NCBI RefSeq assembly: GCF_024497955.1
Contig: NZ_JANHKP010000004.1
Location: 62,001 to 126,000 of the forward strand
Length of the DNA: 64,000 nucleotides
Direction of reading: 5' to 3'
From: Streptomyces sp. C10-9-1
GTDB lineage: Bacteria > Actinomycetota > Actinomycetes > Streptomycetales > Streptomycetaceae
How positions within the stretch are numbered: the stretch's first letter is position 1; the number at the start of each line of letters is the position of its first letter. Below, in pieces: positions 53,938 through 63,624 of the stretch. The translations under genes were made by a program, and so were the position numbers. The notes beneath the pieces are model-generated. The model searched no databases, had not been told where the DNA came from, and saw only the letters and a program-made list of their open reading frames with translations.

Positions 53938-55353
53938 GTGGCACACCCGCCGTACGGGGGGACGGCGCACCAGGCCGCCGCCCCGGTCCACCCGGGCCCC
54001 GAGCCCGTTCCCGCGTACGCCCCCGCGCAGCCGGCGCCGGCCGGCGGTCGCGGCGCACTGGCCGGTGCCCGCCGCCGGATGAGCCGCGCGGCCACCACCG
54101 AGCCCGGCAGGCTGCGGATCACCGGTGCCCTGCTGGCCGTGCTGCTGGCCGTCTTCGGCGCCACCGCCGCCGTGGCGGTCTCCGAGCGCGCGGCGGCCGC
54201 GGAGGACGTGGTGGGCCGCAGCCAGCCGCTGAGCCGCGACGCGGCCTCGGTCTACCGCTCGCTCGCCGACGCCAACACCACCGCCTCCACCGGCTTCCTG
54301 GCGGGAGCCGAGGAGTCACCGGCCGTCAGGGAGCGCTACGCGCAGGACATCTCCCGCGCCTCGCGGCTGCTGGTGACCGCGGCCACGCACACCGACGCGT
54401 CCAGCGAGTCGGGGCGCCAGATCGCCCACCTCAACGAGTACCTCCCGCGCTACACCGGGCTCATCGAGTCCGCGCGCGCCAACAACCGGCTGGGCCGCCC
54501 CCTCGGCGGCGCCTACCTCCGGTACGCCGACGCCCTGATGACCGAGGACCTGCTGCCCGCGGCGCGCAGACTCCACCTCGCCGAGTCCGCCCGGCTGGAG
54601 GCGGACCACGAGGCGGCGCGCTCCTGGCCCCTGGTCGCGCCGGCCGCGGGGGTGGTGGCGCTCGCCGTGCTGGGCTGGGCGCAGCGGCGCAACTACCTCC
54701 TCACCAACCGGGTCTTCAACCGGGGGCTGCTCGGCGCCACGGTGGCGGCCGCCCTGGTGCTGCTGTGGGTGGTCGGAGCCCAGGCGCTCGCGTCGTCGCG
54801 GCTGCACGACGCGGACGTGCACGCACAGCGCTCCCTCGACGTCCTCAACGACGCCCGGATCGACGCCCTGCGGGCCCGGGCCAACGAGAACCTCACCCTG
54901 GTCGCCCGGGGCGCGGTGCTCACCGACGACGGCAAGGACGACAAGTACGCCGCCGAGTACGCGCAGACCATGGACACCCTGGGCGCGGCCCTGGAGAAGG
55001 CCCTGCACCACGCCGACGACGAGGAGGGCCGACGCCCCGTCGACACCGCCGTGCGCGCCATGGGTGAATGGCGGACGCGCCACGACGGGGCCGCCGGGGC
55101 CGACCGGGAGGGGGACTACGAGGGGGCCGTCCGGAAGGTCATAGGCCGGGAGGGCTCGACCAACGAGTGCTTCGACGCGGTGGACGCGGCGCTCGCCGAG
55201 GCGCTGGCCCACGAGCAGCGGGAGTTCACGGCGGCGGCGGTCGCCGGCCGTTCGGCGCTCGACGGGCTGGCGGCCGGGGCCGCGCTGCTGACGCTGACCG
55301 GGGCGGTGGCCGCGATCCTGGGCGTCAACCGCAGACTGGCGGAGTACCGGTGA
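53938..55353 (+). CDS. glnX: GlnX-like membrane sensor protein
   Basis: A 471-aa protein with membrane segments near 61-83, 230-248, 264-285 and 438-462. Two large extracytoplasmic helical loops lie between the first and second and the third and fourth; their EDVVGRSQPLS and ALHHADDEEG regions are amphipathic. Mycobacterial GlnX has a comparable four-helix arrangement and links periplasmic GlnH to cytosolic PknG. The 60-residue start is Pro/Ala-rich. GTG at 53938 has GGGGGAGG 4 nt upstream. The next gene (GlnH-like) starts 11 nt later and pknG follows, so the assignment rests on architecture and order more than on sequence motifs. Confidence 0.82.
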   Translation: MAHPPYGGTAHQAAAPVHPGPEPVPAYAPAQPAPAGGRGALAGARRRMSRAATTEPGRLRITGALLAVLLAVFGATAAVAVSERAAAAEDVVGRSQPLSRDAASVYRSLADANTTASTGFLAGAEESPAVRERYAQDISRASRLLVTAATHTDASSESGRQIAHLNEYLPRYTGLIESARANNRLGRPLGGAYLRYADALMTEDLLPAARRLHLAESARLEADHEAARSWPLVAPAAGVVALAVLGWAQRRNYLLTNRVFNRGLLGATVAAALVLLWVVGAQALASSRLHDADVHAQRSLDVLNDARIDALRARANENLTLVARGAVLTDDGKDDKYAAEYAQTMDTLGAALEKALHHADDEEGRRPVDTAVRAMGEWRTRHDGAAGADREGDYEGAVRKVIGREGSTNECFDAVDAALAEALAHEQREFTAAAVAGRSALDGLAAGAALLTLTGAVAAILGVNRRLAEYR

Positions 55354-55364
55354 GAGGAGGAGCG

Positions 55365-56429
55365 ATGACGGACCACGACGGCAACCGCGAACGGGAACCG
55401 GCCGGCCGACGCGCCGCGGGCGGGCGCGCGGGCCGCTTCCGGCTGCGCGGCTGGGGAGGCGTCGCCGGTATGGCGGCGGCCTGCGCGCTCGTGGCCTCGC
55501 TCGCCCTGCCGGCGCTCTCCCCCGCCCCCGCCGGTGAGCCGCTCGCCACCGCGCCCGCGGGCCGGGAGCGGAGCACCGTACGCGAGGCGGAGGACTGCAC
55601 CGACCCCGAGGCGTCGCTGCGCCCGTCGACGGCCGGCGGCCCGAACATCGACGCCATCAGGCAGCGCGGCAAGCTGATCGTCGGCATCGACCAGAACAGC
55701 TACCGCTGGGGTTACCGCGATCCGGTCGGCGGCGGGCTGGAGGGCTTCGACATCGACCTCGCGCGCGCGATAGCCGCCGACATCCTCGGCAGCCCCGACG
55801 CGGTGATATTCCGCGCGATACCCACCAACCAGCGCATCCCGGCACTGGAGACCGGCCGGGTGGACATCGTCGTGCGGACCATGACGATCACCTGCGACCG
55901 CATCGAGCAGGTCGCCTTCTCCACCGCGTACTTCCGGGCCGGCCAGCAGGTCCTGGCGCCGAAGAGCTCACCGGTCACCGGGTACGACGCGTCGCTGGAG
56001 GGCCTGCGGGTCTGCTCGGCCGAGGGATCGACGGCCTACGAGGCCCTGGAGCGGAACAGCTTCGGCGCGGTCTTTGAGGACGAGCACGACGGGCAGCCGC
56101 AGGACGAGGACCTCCTCACGGTGCCCAACCAGCTCGACTGCCTGGTCCGCCTCCAACTGGGCCTGGTGGACGCCATCGTCACGGACAACGCCCTCGCGGC
56201 CGGCCAGGCCGCGCAGGACCCGGCGGTGGAGCTGAAGGGCGACGGCCCGTTCACCACGGAGTACTACGGGGTGGCCACCGAGCTCGGGAAGGACGACCTG
56301 GTCCGCCGGGTGAACCACGTGCTGGAGGAGTACCGCAAGGGCCCGTGGATGGAGGCCTACCGCACGTGGCTCGAGGACGACCTGCCGGGTGTCACCGGGC
56401 CCCCGCAACCCATCTACCGGGCCGGGTAG
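55365..56429 (+). CDS. glnH: GlnH-like glutamate/aspartate-type solute-binding protein
   Basis: A 354-aa substrate-binding protein of the SBP_bac_3 family for polar amino acids. The binding domain starts DAIRQRGKLIVGIDQNSYRWGYRD and continues GFDIDLARAIAADILG, IPTNQRIPALETGRVDIVV, GSTAYEAL and LGLVDAIVTDNALAAG, all typical. Residues 30-52 form one hydrophobic membrane segment; Cys40 lies in it but without a canonical lipobox, so the protein is probably membrane anchored. Mycobacterial GlnH is a lipoprotein in a sensing pathway rather than a transporter. No ABC permease or ATPase is adjacent, supporting a sensory role here. ATG at 55365 has GAGGAGG upstream. Confidence 0.9.
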   Translation: MTDHDGNREREPAGRRAAGGRAGRFRLRGWGGVAGMAAACALVASLALPALSPAPAGEPLATAPAGRERSTVREAEDCTDPEASLRPSTAGGPNIDAIRQRGKLIVGIDQNSYRWGYRDPVGGGLEGFDIDLARAIAADILGSPDAVIFRAIPTNQRIPALETGRVDIVVRTMTITCDRIEQVAFSTAYFRAGQQVLAPKSSPVTGYDASLEGLRVCSAEGSTAYEALERNSFGAVFEDEHDGQPQDEDLLTVPNQLDCLVRLQLGLVDAIVTDNALAAGQAAQDPAVELKGDGPFTTEYYGVATELGKDDLVRRVNHVLEEYRKGPWMEAYRTWLEDDLPGVTGPPQPIYRAG

Positions 56430-56637
56430 CGGGCAGGGCGGGGGCGCGCCGGGGCAGCCGGGCACGAGGGCGGTGGACGCCGGGGCACTCGGCGGTCACG
56501 GGCACCGCAGAGGCAGCGGGCACGGGGAGCAGGTCGCAGGCCGGGCGGAGGCACGGGCGCGCAGGAACGGAACACGGACACACGACGGAACGGCAGCCCG
56601 CACACCGCGGGCTCGTGCGGGAGAGGAGAGTTGACCG

Positions 56638-57972
56638 ATGGGCGTCGCGGAACCCTTCCCCGACTCCGCGGGGGCACCGCAGGAGCGGGTGATGGACCGG
56701 GACGGGGTGGACCGGGCCCTGTCCCGGCTCGACGCCGAGCACGAGGCCGTCGAGACCTCGCTCCTCGCACTCCAGGACCACGCCGGACGCCGCCTGCTCG
56801 AAGGCGCCCAGCTCAGCGGCACGACCGAGGAGCGCTGGGCGGCCGCCGAGCGGTCGATCGCCCTGCTGTGGAGCTGCTTCGACGCCTACGCCGCCGCGCT
56901 GGCCCGGATCCACGAGCTCCGCGCCCGCCGGCGCTGGCCGAGCCGCGAGGACCTGGCGGAGCTCACCGAACGGCTGCGGGGGCGCAGCGTCACCGTGGCC
57001 GCCCCGCCCGCGGCGCACCCCGGGTCCGCCGGAGCCCCCGCCAGGCTCGCCGAGGCGTTCACCCTGGAGGAGCTGGTCTCCCGGATGAACGACCTCTACG
57101 CGGCCTCGCTGGACACGATCATCACGGCGGACGCGGTCTGGTCGGCGCTGCCCGCCCGGATAGACCTGCTCGCCGCCGAGCTCCGGCGCACCAGGTCGCT
57201 CGCCCACTCCGCGGGGGTGCGTCCCGGTGAGCACCCGGCCGGCGACGAGCTGGACTCCCTCACCCGTGAACTCGCCGACCTGCGGGCCCAGGTGCTGACC
57301 GACCCGCTGCGGTTCTGGCAGGCCGCACCCGGCAGCTCGGCCCCCGGCGGCGGCCGCCCCGACACCCGGCGGTACGACCGTGCCGCACGCGACCTCGAGG
57401 ACGTCCGCCGGGAGGTCGAGGCCGTGCTGCAGGTGCGCCAGGACGCCGAGGAGCGCCTGCTCCGCCTGCGGGACGTGCTCTCCCGGGCGGACCGCACCCT
57501 CGCCGAGGCCCGTACCGCCCGGGGCGAGGTGCTGGCGAAGATCGCGTCCTGCGAGGTGCCCGCCGTGGGCGGCCCGCCCACGGCCCTCCAGGAGCGGCTG
57601 GCGCTCGCCGCCGACCACCGCAGGCACTCCCGGTGGCACCGCCTCTCGCCGCTGCTGGATGCGCTGGAGCGGGAGGCCGAGGACGAGCTGCACCGGGCCC
57701 GGGAGTCGCTCGGCGCCGTCACCGCGCCGCTCGCCGTCCGCGCGGAGCTCCGCGGACGGCTGGACGCCTACCGTGCCAAGGCGGCACGTCAGGGACTGGC
57801 CGAGGACCCGGTGCTGGCCGGGTGGTACGACACGGCGCGGCGGATGCTCTGGAGCGCCCCCTGCGATCTGCGCGCCGCCGAGCAGGCGGTCCTGCGCTAC
57901 CAGGACGCCGTCGCCGAGGCGGGCGCGCCCGGCGGCGGGTTCCGGGCCGGGGACCGCGGAGGGAACGGATGA
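56638..57972 (+). CDS. Alpha-helical coiled-coil protein coupled to pknG
   Basis: A 444-aa protein with no recognisable catalytic motif. Nearly all of it is predicted helix rich in Ala, Glu, Leu and Arg. Heptad-like stretches include DLEDVRREVEAVLQVRQDAEERLLRL and ERLALAADHRRHSRW, suggesting a long coiled coil. A Gly/Pro break (APGSSAPGGGRPD) divides it. The stop overlaps the pknG start (ATGA), so it is translated with the kinase. It has no membrane segment and may scaffold PknG or be its substrate; both are inference. ATG at 56638 has GAGGAGAG upstream. I do not recognise a characterised homologue. Confidence 0.85.
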   Translation: MGVAEPFPDSAGAPQERVMDRDGVDRALSRLDAEHEAVETSLLALQDHAGRRLLEGAQLSGTTEERWAAAERSIALLWSCFDAYAAALARIHELRARRRWPSREDLAELTERLRGRSVTVAAPPAAHPGSAGAPARLAEAFTLEELVSRMNDLYAASLDTIITADAVWSALPARIDLLAAELRRTRSLAHSAGVRPGEHPAGDELDSLTRELADLRAQVLTDPLRFWQAAPGSSAPGGGRPDTRRYDRAARDLEDVRREVEAVLQVRQDAEERLLRLRDVLSRADRTLAEARTARGEVLAKIASCEVPAVGGPPTALQERLALAADHRRHSRWHRLSPLLDALEREAEDELHRARESLGAVTAPLAVRAELRGRLDAYRAKAARQGLAEDPVLAGWYDTARRMLWSAPCDLRAAEQAVLRYQDAVAEAGAPGGGFRAGDRGGNG

Positions 57973-60515
57973 ACGGCGACCGGCAGTGCCAGCGTCCCGG
58001 CTGCGGCGGCGCGTACGAGGACATGGGCGGGGGCGAGCTGTACTGCGGCACCTGCGGCCTCGCCCCCGTGGTGTCGCCCACCGGCATGGTGTCCTCGCCC
58101 CCCACGGGCGTGGCCGGCGGCGGTGCCGGCTCGTCCTCCTCCCGCGGCAGCGCCCGCTCCTCGCAGGGCTCGGCCCGCTCGTCCTCCTCCCGCCGGTCGG
58201 TGTCGGGGCGGCTGTCGCGCTCGCTGAGCGGTTCCGGCGCCTGGGCCCGCTCGGTCTCGGTGCGCAGTTCGGGCTCCGCCTCCGCCTCCTCCGGGCGGAA
58301 CCGGCTCGGCGCCGGCCTGGTGACCGTGCCGGAGGTGCCACGGCCCGATCCCAGGTCGGCGGTGATGGCCCACCCGGAGGTCCCGGAGCGCAAGCGGTTC
58401 TGCTCCCGGTCCGACTGCGGCGCGCCGGTGGGCCGCGCCCGCGGCGGACGGCCGGGCCGCACCGAGGGCTTCTGCACCAAGTGCGGCCACCCGTACTCCT
58501 TCGTGCCGAAGCTGCGGGGCGGCGACATCGTGCACGGCCAGTACGAGATCGCGGGCTGCCTGGCGCACGGCGGCCTGGGCTGGGTCTACCTCGCCGTGGA
58601 CCGGGCCGTGTCCGACCGCTGGGTCGTCCTCAAGGGCCTGCTGGACACCGGGGACCAGGACGCGATGGCCGCGGCGATCTCGGAGCGGCGGTTCCTCGCC
58701 GAGATCGAGCACTCCAACATCGTGCGCATCTACAACTTCGTCGAGCACCTCGACCAGCGCACCGGCTCCCTGGACGGCTACATCGTCATGGAGTACGTGG
58801 GCGGCAGGTCGCTGAAGCAGATCGCGAACGCCCGCCGCGGCCCCGACGGGCGCCGCGACCCGCTGCCCGTCGAGCAGGCGTGCGCCTACGGGATCGAGGC
58901 GCTGGAGGCGCTCGGCCACCTGCACAGCCGGAACCTGCTGTACTGCGACTTCAAGGTGGACAACGCCATCCAGCAGCAGGACCAGCTGAAGCTGATCGAC
59001 ATGGGCGCGGTCCGGCGGATGGACGACATGGAGTCGGCGATCTACGGCACCGTCGGCTACCAGGCCCCCGAGGTCGCCGAACTCGGCCCGTCGGTGGCGT
59101 CCGACCTGTACACCGTGGCGCGGACCCTCGCGGTGCTCACCTTCGACTTCCAGGGCTACACCAACGTCTTCGTGGACCGCCTGCCGGAGCCGGAGCACAT
59201 CGCCGCCTTCCAGGCGTACGAGTCGTTCTACCGGTTGCTGGTCCGTGCGACGGACCCGGATCCGGCCCGGCGGTTCGCCTCGGCGCAGGAGATGGCCGAG
59301 CAGCTGACGGGGGTGCTCCGGGAGGTGATCGCCCTCCAGACGGGCCGCCCCCGCCCTGCGGTCTCCTCCCTCTTCGGGCCCGAACTGCGCGTCCCGGACA
59401 CCGGGTTGTTCCCGCGCCGGGGCGGAGAGGTGTCGCAGCTCGGTGCCCGCGGTCGCGGTGGACGGGCGGAGCCCCCGCCGGGCGGCGTCCCCGCCCAGCG
59501 CACCGGGGGCGCGCCGCCCGGCGGGATGCGGGCCCCGGTGCCGCTGGCCCCGCACCTCGCGCCGCTCGACGTCCGGGCCTGCGCCCTGGCGCTCCCCGTG
59601 CCGCGGGTCGATCCGGAGGACCCCAACGCGGGCTTCCTCGCCGGTGTGGCGGGGGCGGCCCCGGCGGAGGTGCTCGCCGCGCTGCGCTCGGTGCCCGCGG
59701 CCTCCACGGAGACCCTGCTGCGGGAGGTGCGGGCCCGGTGGGAGGCCGGCGACGCGGGTGCGGCGGCCCGGACGCTGGCCGCCCTGGAGAGCCGCCACCC
59801 CGACGACTGGCGGGTGGTCTGGTACCAGGGCGTCACCGCTCTGGTCACCGGGGACGACGCCTCGGCCGCCCTCGCCTTCGACGCCGTGTACGACGCCTTC
59901 CCCGGCGAGTGCGCGCCCAAGCTGGCGCTGGGCCTGTGCGCGGAGGTGCTCGGGCAGCTCGACAACGCGGCCGACTACTACCGGCTCGTCTGGGCGACCG
60001 ACCCGGGCCATGTGAGCGCCGCCTTCGGGCTCGCCCGGGTGCAGCTCGCCGCCGGGGACCGCCAGGGCGCGGTGGTGACCCTGGAGTCGGTGCCGGAGTC
60101 GTCCATCCACTACACCGCGGCCCGGGTGGCCTCCGTGCGCTCGCGCCTTCGGTGGCGCGCCGCCCGGGAGCCGCTGCTGCCCGACCTCTCGGCGGCGGCC
60201 GCGCAGGTGGAGGCGCTGGCCGGACTCGGCCTGGACGCGGTCCGCCGGGAGGAGCTGGCGACGGAGGTCCTGGGGGCGGCGCTGGACTGGGTACTCTCCG
60301 GTAGTCCCGGGGCCCGGCCGCCCTCCGCGGCCTCTCCGGCCGTACCGAGCGCGGGCGCACCGGCGGTGCTGCTCGGCAGTGAACTGGACGAGCGCGGCCT
60401 GCGCTTCGGACTGGAGCGCTCCTTCCGGGTCCTCGCCCGGCTCGCCCGGCACGGGGAGGAGCGGAGAGAGATGGTGGAGCGGGCCAACCGCTACCGCCCC
60501 CGGACGTGGGTGTGA
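57969..60515 (+). CDS. pknG: Serine/threonine protein kinase PknG with extra zinc ribbon
   Basis: An 848-aa soluble kinase. N-terminal zinc ribbon: Cys7, Cys12, Cys26, Cys29. A Ser/Arg-rich linker follows (about 50-115), then the rubredoxin-like domain with Cys145, Cys150, Cys169, Cys172. The kinase domain has Gly-loop HGGLGW (200-205), Lys222, catalytic Asp327 in YCDFKVDN (replacing HRD), and DMG at 344-346 in place of DFG, all PknG traits. The C-terminal half is a TPR domain (ALESRHPDDWRVVWYQGVT). In mycobacteria PknG phosphorylates GarA to tune glutamate metabolism. The extra first ribbon is not part of mycobacterial PknG as I recall it. Confidence 0.95.
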   Translation: MNGDRQCQRPGCGGAYEDMGGGELYCGTCGLAPVVSPTGMVSSPPTGVAGGGAGSSSSRGSARSSQGSARSSSSRRSVSGRLSRSLSGSGAWARSVSVRSSGSASASSGRNRLGAGLVTVPEVPRPDPRSAVMAHPEVPERKRFCSRSDCGAPVGRARGGRPGRTEGFCTKCGHPYSFVPKLRGGDIVHGQYEIAGCLAHGGLGWVYLAVDRAVSDRWVVLKGLLDTGDQDAMAAAISERRFLAEIEHSNIVRIYNFVEHLDQRTGSLDGYIVMEYVGGRSLKQIANARRGPDGRRDPLPVEQACAYGIEALEALGHLHSRNLLYCDFKVDNAIQQQDQLKLIDMGAVRRMDDMESAIYGTVGYQAPEVAELGPSVASDLYTVARTLAVLTFDFQGYTNVFVDRLPEPEHIAAFQAYESFYRLLVRATDPDPARRFASAQEMAEQLTGVLREVIALQTGRPRPAVSSLFGPELRVPDTGLFPRRGGEVSQLGARGRGGRAEPPPGGVPAQRTGGAPPGGMRAPVPLAPHLAPLDVRACALALPVPRVDPEDPNAGFLAGVAGAAPAEVLAALRSVPAASTETLLREVRARWEAGDAGAAARTLAALESRHPDDWRVVWYQGVTALVTGDDASAALAFDAVYDAFPGECAPKLALGLCAEVLGQLDNAADYYRLVWATDPGHVSAAFGLARVQLAAGDRQGAVVTLESVPESSIHYTAARVASVRSRLRWRAAREPLLPDLSAAAAQVEALAGLGLDAVRREELATEVLGAALDWVLSGSPGARPPSAASPAVPSAGAPAVLLGSELDERGLRFGLERSFRVLARLARHGEERREMVERANRYRPRTWV

Positions 60516-60518
60516 TCG

Positions 60519-61988
60519 ATGGCGCACATGCACCAGTCGGCCGAGCGGCAGTCCTGCCCCGGCTGCGAGGAGCCGGTGGAACCCGGCGACCGTTTCTGCG
60601 GGGTCTGCGGACGGGACCTGTCCGCGCTCCCCGCGCCCGCCCGCCCGGCCCCGGCGGGCCCGGGCGCCCCGGTGGAGTGGCCCGCGGCCGACGGCACGGA
60701 CACCTCCGGCCTGGCGCCGCGCACCCAGCAGCCCGGCGACCTCCCGGGCACGGACTCCGGGGGCGGTGGGCTCCCGGACCACCCGGCCGCTCCGGACGCG
60801 GCCGCGTCCGAGCCGCCCGCCACGCCACCCGCGCCGGCCGTCCCGCGGCCCGCCGCGCCGACGGCGCCCCCGGGCGCCGCGCCGCAGCCCGATGCGGACG
60901 CGGGTCGCGAGGCGGCGCGGCGGGAGCCCGGTCCGGCCCCGGTGTGCCACGACCGCCCGGGTGCCGGGGACTTCGAGCTCGCCGCGCCCCGGCCCGCCGC
61001 CCCACCCGCGGTGGACCCGCGGGCGGTGCACCCGCCCGCCTCGGCGCCCGCCGCGCGCGGCCGGGTCTGCGTGGCCTGCCGGTCGGGCCGGGTGGACCCC
61101 GACGGCTACTGCGAGAACTGCGGGCACGCCCAACCCCGCGAGCGGGACCACGTCGAGCAGGAGCTCGGCGCGGTGGCCGCGGTCAGCGACCGCGGACTGC
61201 GCCACCACCGCAACGAGGACGCGTTCGCCGTGTCCTCGACGGCACTGCCCGACGGCTCCCCCGCGGTCCTCGCCGTGGTCTGCGACGGCGTCTCCTCGGC
61301 CACCCGGCCCGACGAGGCGTCGGAGGCCGCCGCCCGCGCCGCGAGCGAGCGGCTGCTCGCCTCCCTGCCCCGCGGCACGCACCCGCAGCAGGCCATGCAC
61401 GAGGCGATCGTGGCCGCGGCGGAGGCGGTCGGCTCCCTGGCCGACCCCGGGGGAGGCGTGCCGGAGGAGGACCACCGGCACCGGAACGCGCCCGCGTGCA
61501 CCATCGTCGGCGCGGTCTGCGCCGGTGGGCTGCTGGTGGTGGGCTGGGTCGGCGACAGCCGCGCCTACTGGGTCCCCGACGACCGCAGCGGCCCTCCGGC
61601 CCGCCTGACGGAGGACGACTCCTGGGCGGCGCAGATGGTCGCCGCGGGCCTGCTGAACGAGGCGGAGGCGTACGCCGACGAGCGGGCCCACGCCATCACC
61701 GGCTGGCTGGGCGCCGACGCCGTGGAGGTGGAGCCGCACACGGCGGCCTTCAAACCGGACCGTCCGGGAGTCGTGGTGGTCTGCACCGACGGCCTGTGGA
61801 ACTACGCCGAGGGGGCTCAGGACATGGCCCGCGCCGTGCCGCCGGACGCCGCCGAACGGCCACTGCACAGCGCGCGGACCCTCGTCGGCCACGCACTCGA
61901 CGGGGGCGGCCACGACAACGTGACGGTGGCCGTGCTGCCGTTCGCCGTGGCCGCCGACGGGCCGGGGCCCGCCGGCGGCAGGGAGTAG
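60519..61988 (+). CDS. PP2C-family protein phosphatase with two zinc ribbons
   Basis: A 489-aa Ser/Thr phosphatase, the probable counterpart of PknG. First zinc ribbon: Cys13, Cys16, Cys27, Cys30; a long Pro/Ala-rich linker; second ribbon: Cys184, Cys187, Cys198, Cys201. The PP2C domain spans about residues 214-480, with SDRGLRHHRNEDAF, the metal Asp in CDGVSS, VGDSRAYW, CTDGLWNYAE and GGHDNVTVAV. It starts 3 nt after the pknG stop, so the two are tightly coupled. No membrane segment is present. Confidence 0.94.
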   Translation: MAHMHQSAERQSCPGCEEPVEPGDRFCGVCGRDLSALPAPARPAPAGPGAPVEWPAADGTDTSGLAPRTQQPGDLPGTDSGGGGLPDHPAAPDAAASEPPATPPAPAVPRPAAPTAPPGAAPQPDADAGREAARREPGPAPVCHDRPGAGDFELAAPRPAAPPAVDPRAVHPPASAPAARGRVCVACRSGRVDPDGYCENCGHAQPRERDHVEQELGAVAAVSDRGLRHHRNEDAFAVSSTALPDGSPAVLAVVCDGVSSATRPDEASEAAARAASERLLASLPRGTHPQQAMHEAIVAAAEAVGSLADPGGGVPEEDHRHRNAPACTIVGAVCAGGLLVVGWVGDSRAYWVPDDRSGPPARLTEDDSWAAQMVAAGLLNEAEAYADERAHAITGWLGADAVEVEPHTAAFKPDRPGVVVVCTDGLWNYAEGAQDMARAVPPDAAERPLHSARTLVGHALDGGGHDNVTVAVLPFAVAADGPGPAGGRE

Positions 61989-62205
61989 GAGGTGCGCAGG
62001 AGGCCCCGCCCGGCACGCGGCGACCGGCACGCGCATCCGCCGCGGTGCCGGAGCCGTCCGGGTGCGCACGGCGGGAGGGCGGGCCCCCGCCCCGCGACCG
62101 CACCCGTGTGACGCGCGGGGCCCGTCCTTCGGCAGCGCGCCGCTTTCCCCGGCACGCCCAGGATCCGACCGTCCGTCCCCGTCCCGCTCCCGAGGAGCCG
62201 ATCAG

Positions 62206-63519
62206 ATGGCCGTGTTCGCCAAGTCCCCGGTGCCCCGCTTCTCCGTCGGCATCCACCAGAACGAGTACCTCCCCGAGGGCGGGAGCGAGGTCCACGCCGT
62301 GGTGACCGTGACCGCGACGGGCGGCGGGGCGACCGGCTCCGCCGGTTCCCGGGCCGGGTTCGTGATCATGGTCGACTGCTCCGGCTCGATGGACCACCCT
62401 CCGGCGAAGCTGCGCCACGCCCGGGAGGCGACGGCGGCAGCCCTGGACACGCTGCACGACGGGGTCGCCTTCGCCGTGGTGGCGGGCACCCACGAGGCCG
62501 TCGAGGTCTACCCGGGCGGCGGCAGGCTGGCCGTCGCGGGCCCTGCCACCCGCGCCGCGGCGAAGCAGGCACTGGGCGGGCTGGCGCCGGGCGGGGGCAC
62601 CGCGATCGGGACCTGGCTGCGGCTGGCCGACCGGCTCCTCGGCTCCGCGGAGGTGTCCGTCCGGCACGGTGTGCTGCTGACCGACGGGCGCAACGAGCAC
62701 GAGTCGCCCGAGGCGCTCCGGGCCGCGCTGGACGCCTGCGCGGGGCGCTTCACCTGCGATGCCCGCGGCGTGGGCACGGACTGGGAGGTGCGGGAGGTCA
62801 CCCGGATCGCCTCGGCCCTGCTGGGGACGGCCGACATCGTCGCCGACCCGAGCGGTCTGGCCGGGGACTTCACCGCGATCGCGGAGCGCGCCATGGGCAA
62901 GTCGGTGGCCGACGTCCGGCTGCGGGTGTGGACTCCCGCCGGGGCCGGGATCGTCTTCGTGAAGCAGGTCGCCCCGTCCCTGGAGGACCTGACCGGGCGG
63001 CGCGCCGAGGTTCCCCCGCGGGCCGGCGACTACCCGACCGGCTCCTGGGGGGACGAGTCCCGCGACTACCACCTCTGCGTCCGCGTCCCGCCGGCCGACG
63101 TGGGGCGGGAGATGCTGGCGGCGCGGGTCTCCCTCGTGGCCCCCGCGACGGGCGGGGACGCCCCCGAGGTGCTGTCGCAGGGGCTCGTCCGCGCGGTCTG
63201 GACGGCGGACCCGGCCGTGTCCACCCGGATCAACCCCCAGGTGGCGCACTACACGGGGCAGGCCGAGCTGGCGCAGGCGATCCGGCAGGGCCTGCGGGCG
63301 CGCGCATCGGGGGACTTCGGCGGCGCGACCGCGAAACTGGGCCGTGCCGTCCAGCTCGCCGCACGCTCGGGGAACACGGACACGGCGAAACTCCTTTCGA
63401 AGGTGGTGGAGGTGGTCGACGCCGCGACCGGTACTGTGCGACTGAAGGCGAAGGTCGCGGACGCGGACGAGATGACGCTCGACACGCGGTCCACCAAGAC
63501 CGTTCGCGTGAAGAAGTAG
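62206..63519 (+). CDS. VWA domain protein
   Basis: A 437-aa protein with a von Willebrand A domain. The metal-ion site is intact: DCSGSMD (VIMVDCSGSMD), Thr in GGGTAIGTW and Asp in LLTDGRNEHE. The C-terminal half (DVRLRVWTPAGAGIVFVKQ, GDYPTGSWGDESRDYHL) is a beta-rich VIT-like extension, followed by a helical tail (LAQAIRQGLRARASGDFGG). No signal peptide is seen, so it is cytosolic. ATG at 62206 has GAGGAG 9 nt upstream. It lies 217 nt after the phosphatase. VWA proteins commonly assemble protein complexes; here it could act with the kinase, phosphatase and the zinc-ribbon protein that follows. Confidence 0.93.
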   Translation: MAVFAKSPVPRFSVGIHQNEYLPEGGSEVHAVVTVTATGGGATGSAGSRAGFVIMVDCSGSMDHPPAKLRHAREATAAALDTLHDGVAFAVVAGTHEAVEVYPGGGRLAVAGPATRAAAKQALGGLAPGGGTAIGTWLRLADRLLGSAEVSVRHGVLLTDGRNEHESPEALRAALDACAGRFTCDARGVGTDWEVREVTRIASALLGTADIVADPSGLAGDFTAIAERAMGKSVADVRLRVWTPAGAGIVFVKQVAPSLEDLTGRRAEVPPRAGDYPTGSWGDESRDYHLCVRVPPADVGREMLAARVSLVAPATGGDAPEVLSQGLVRAVWTADPAVSTRINPQVAHYTGQAELAQAIRQGLRARASGDFGGATAKLGRAVQLAARSGNTDTAKLLSKVVEVVDAATGTVRLKAKVADADEMTLDTRSTKTVRVKK

Positions 63520-63624
63520 CGGCCGGAAGGGTCGGCAGCGCCGGCCGCCAGGACGCGTACAGGCACGTCCGAGCAGAAGCGAGCCGGCCCCGGGGGGCCG
63601 AGAGGGAGAGGGGGGAGCGCCGAC

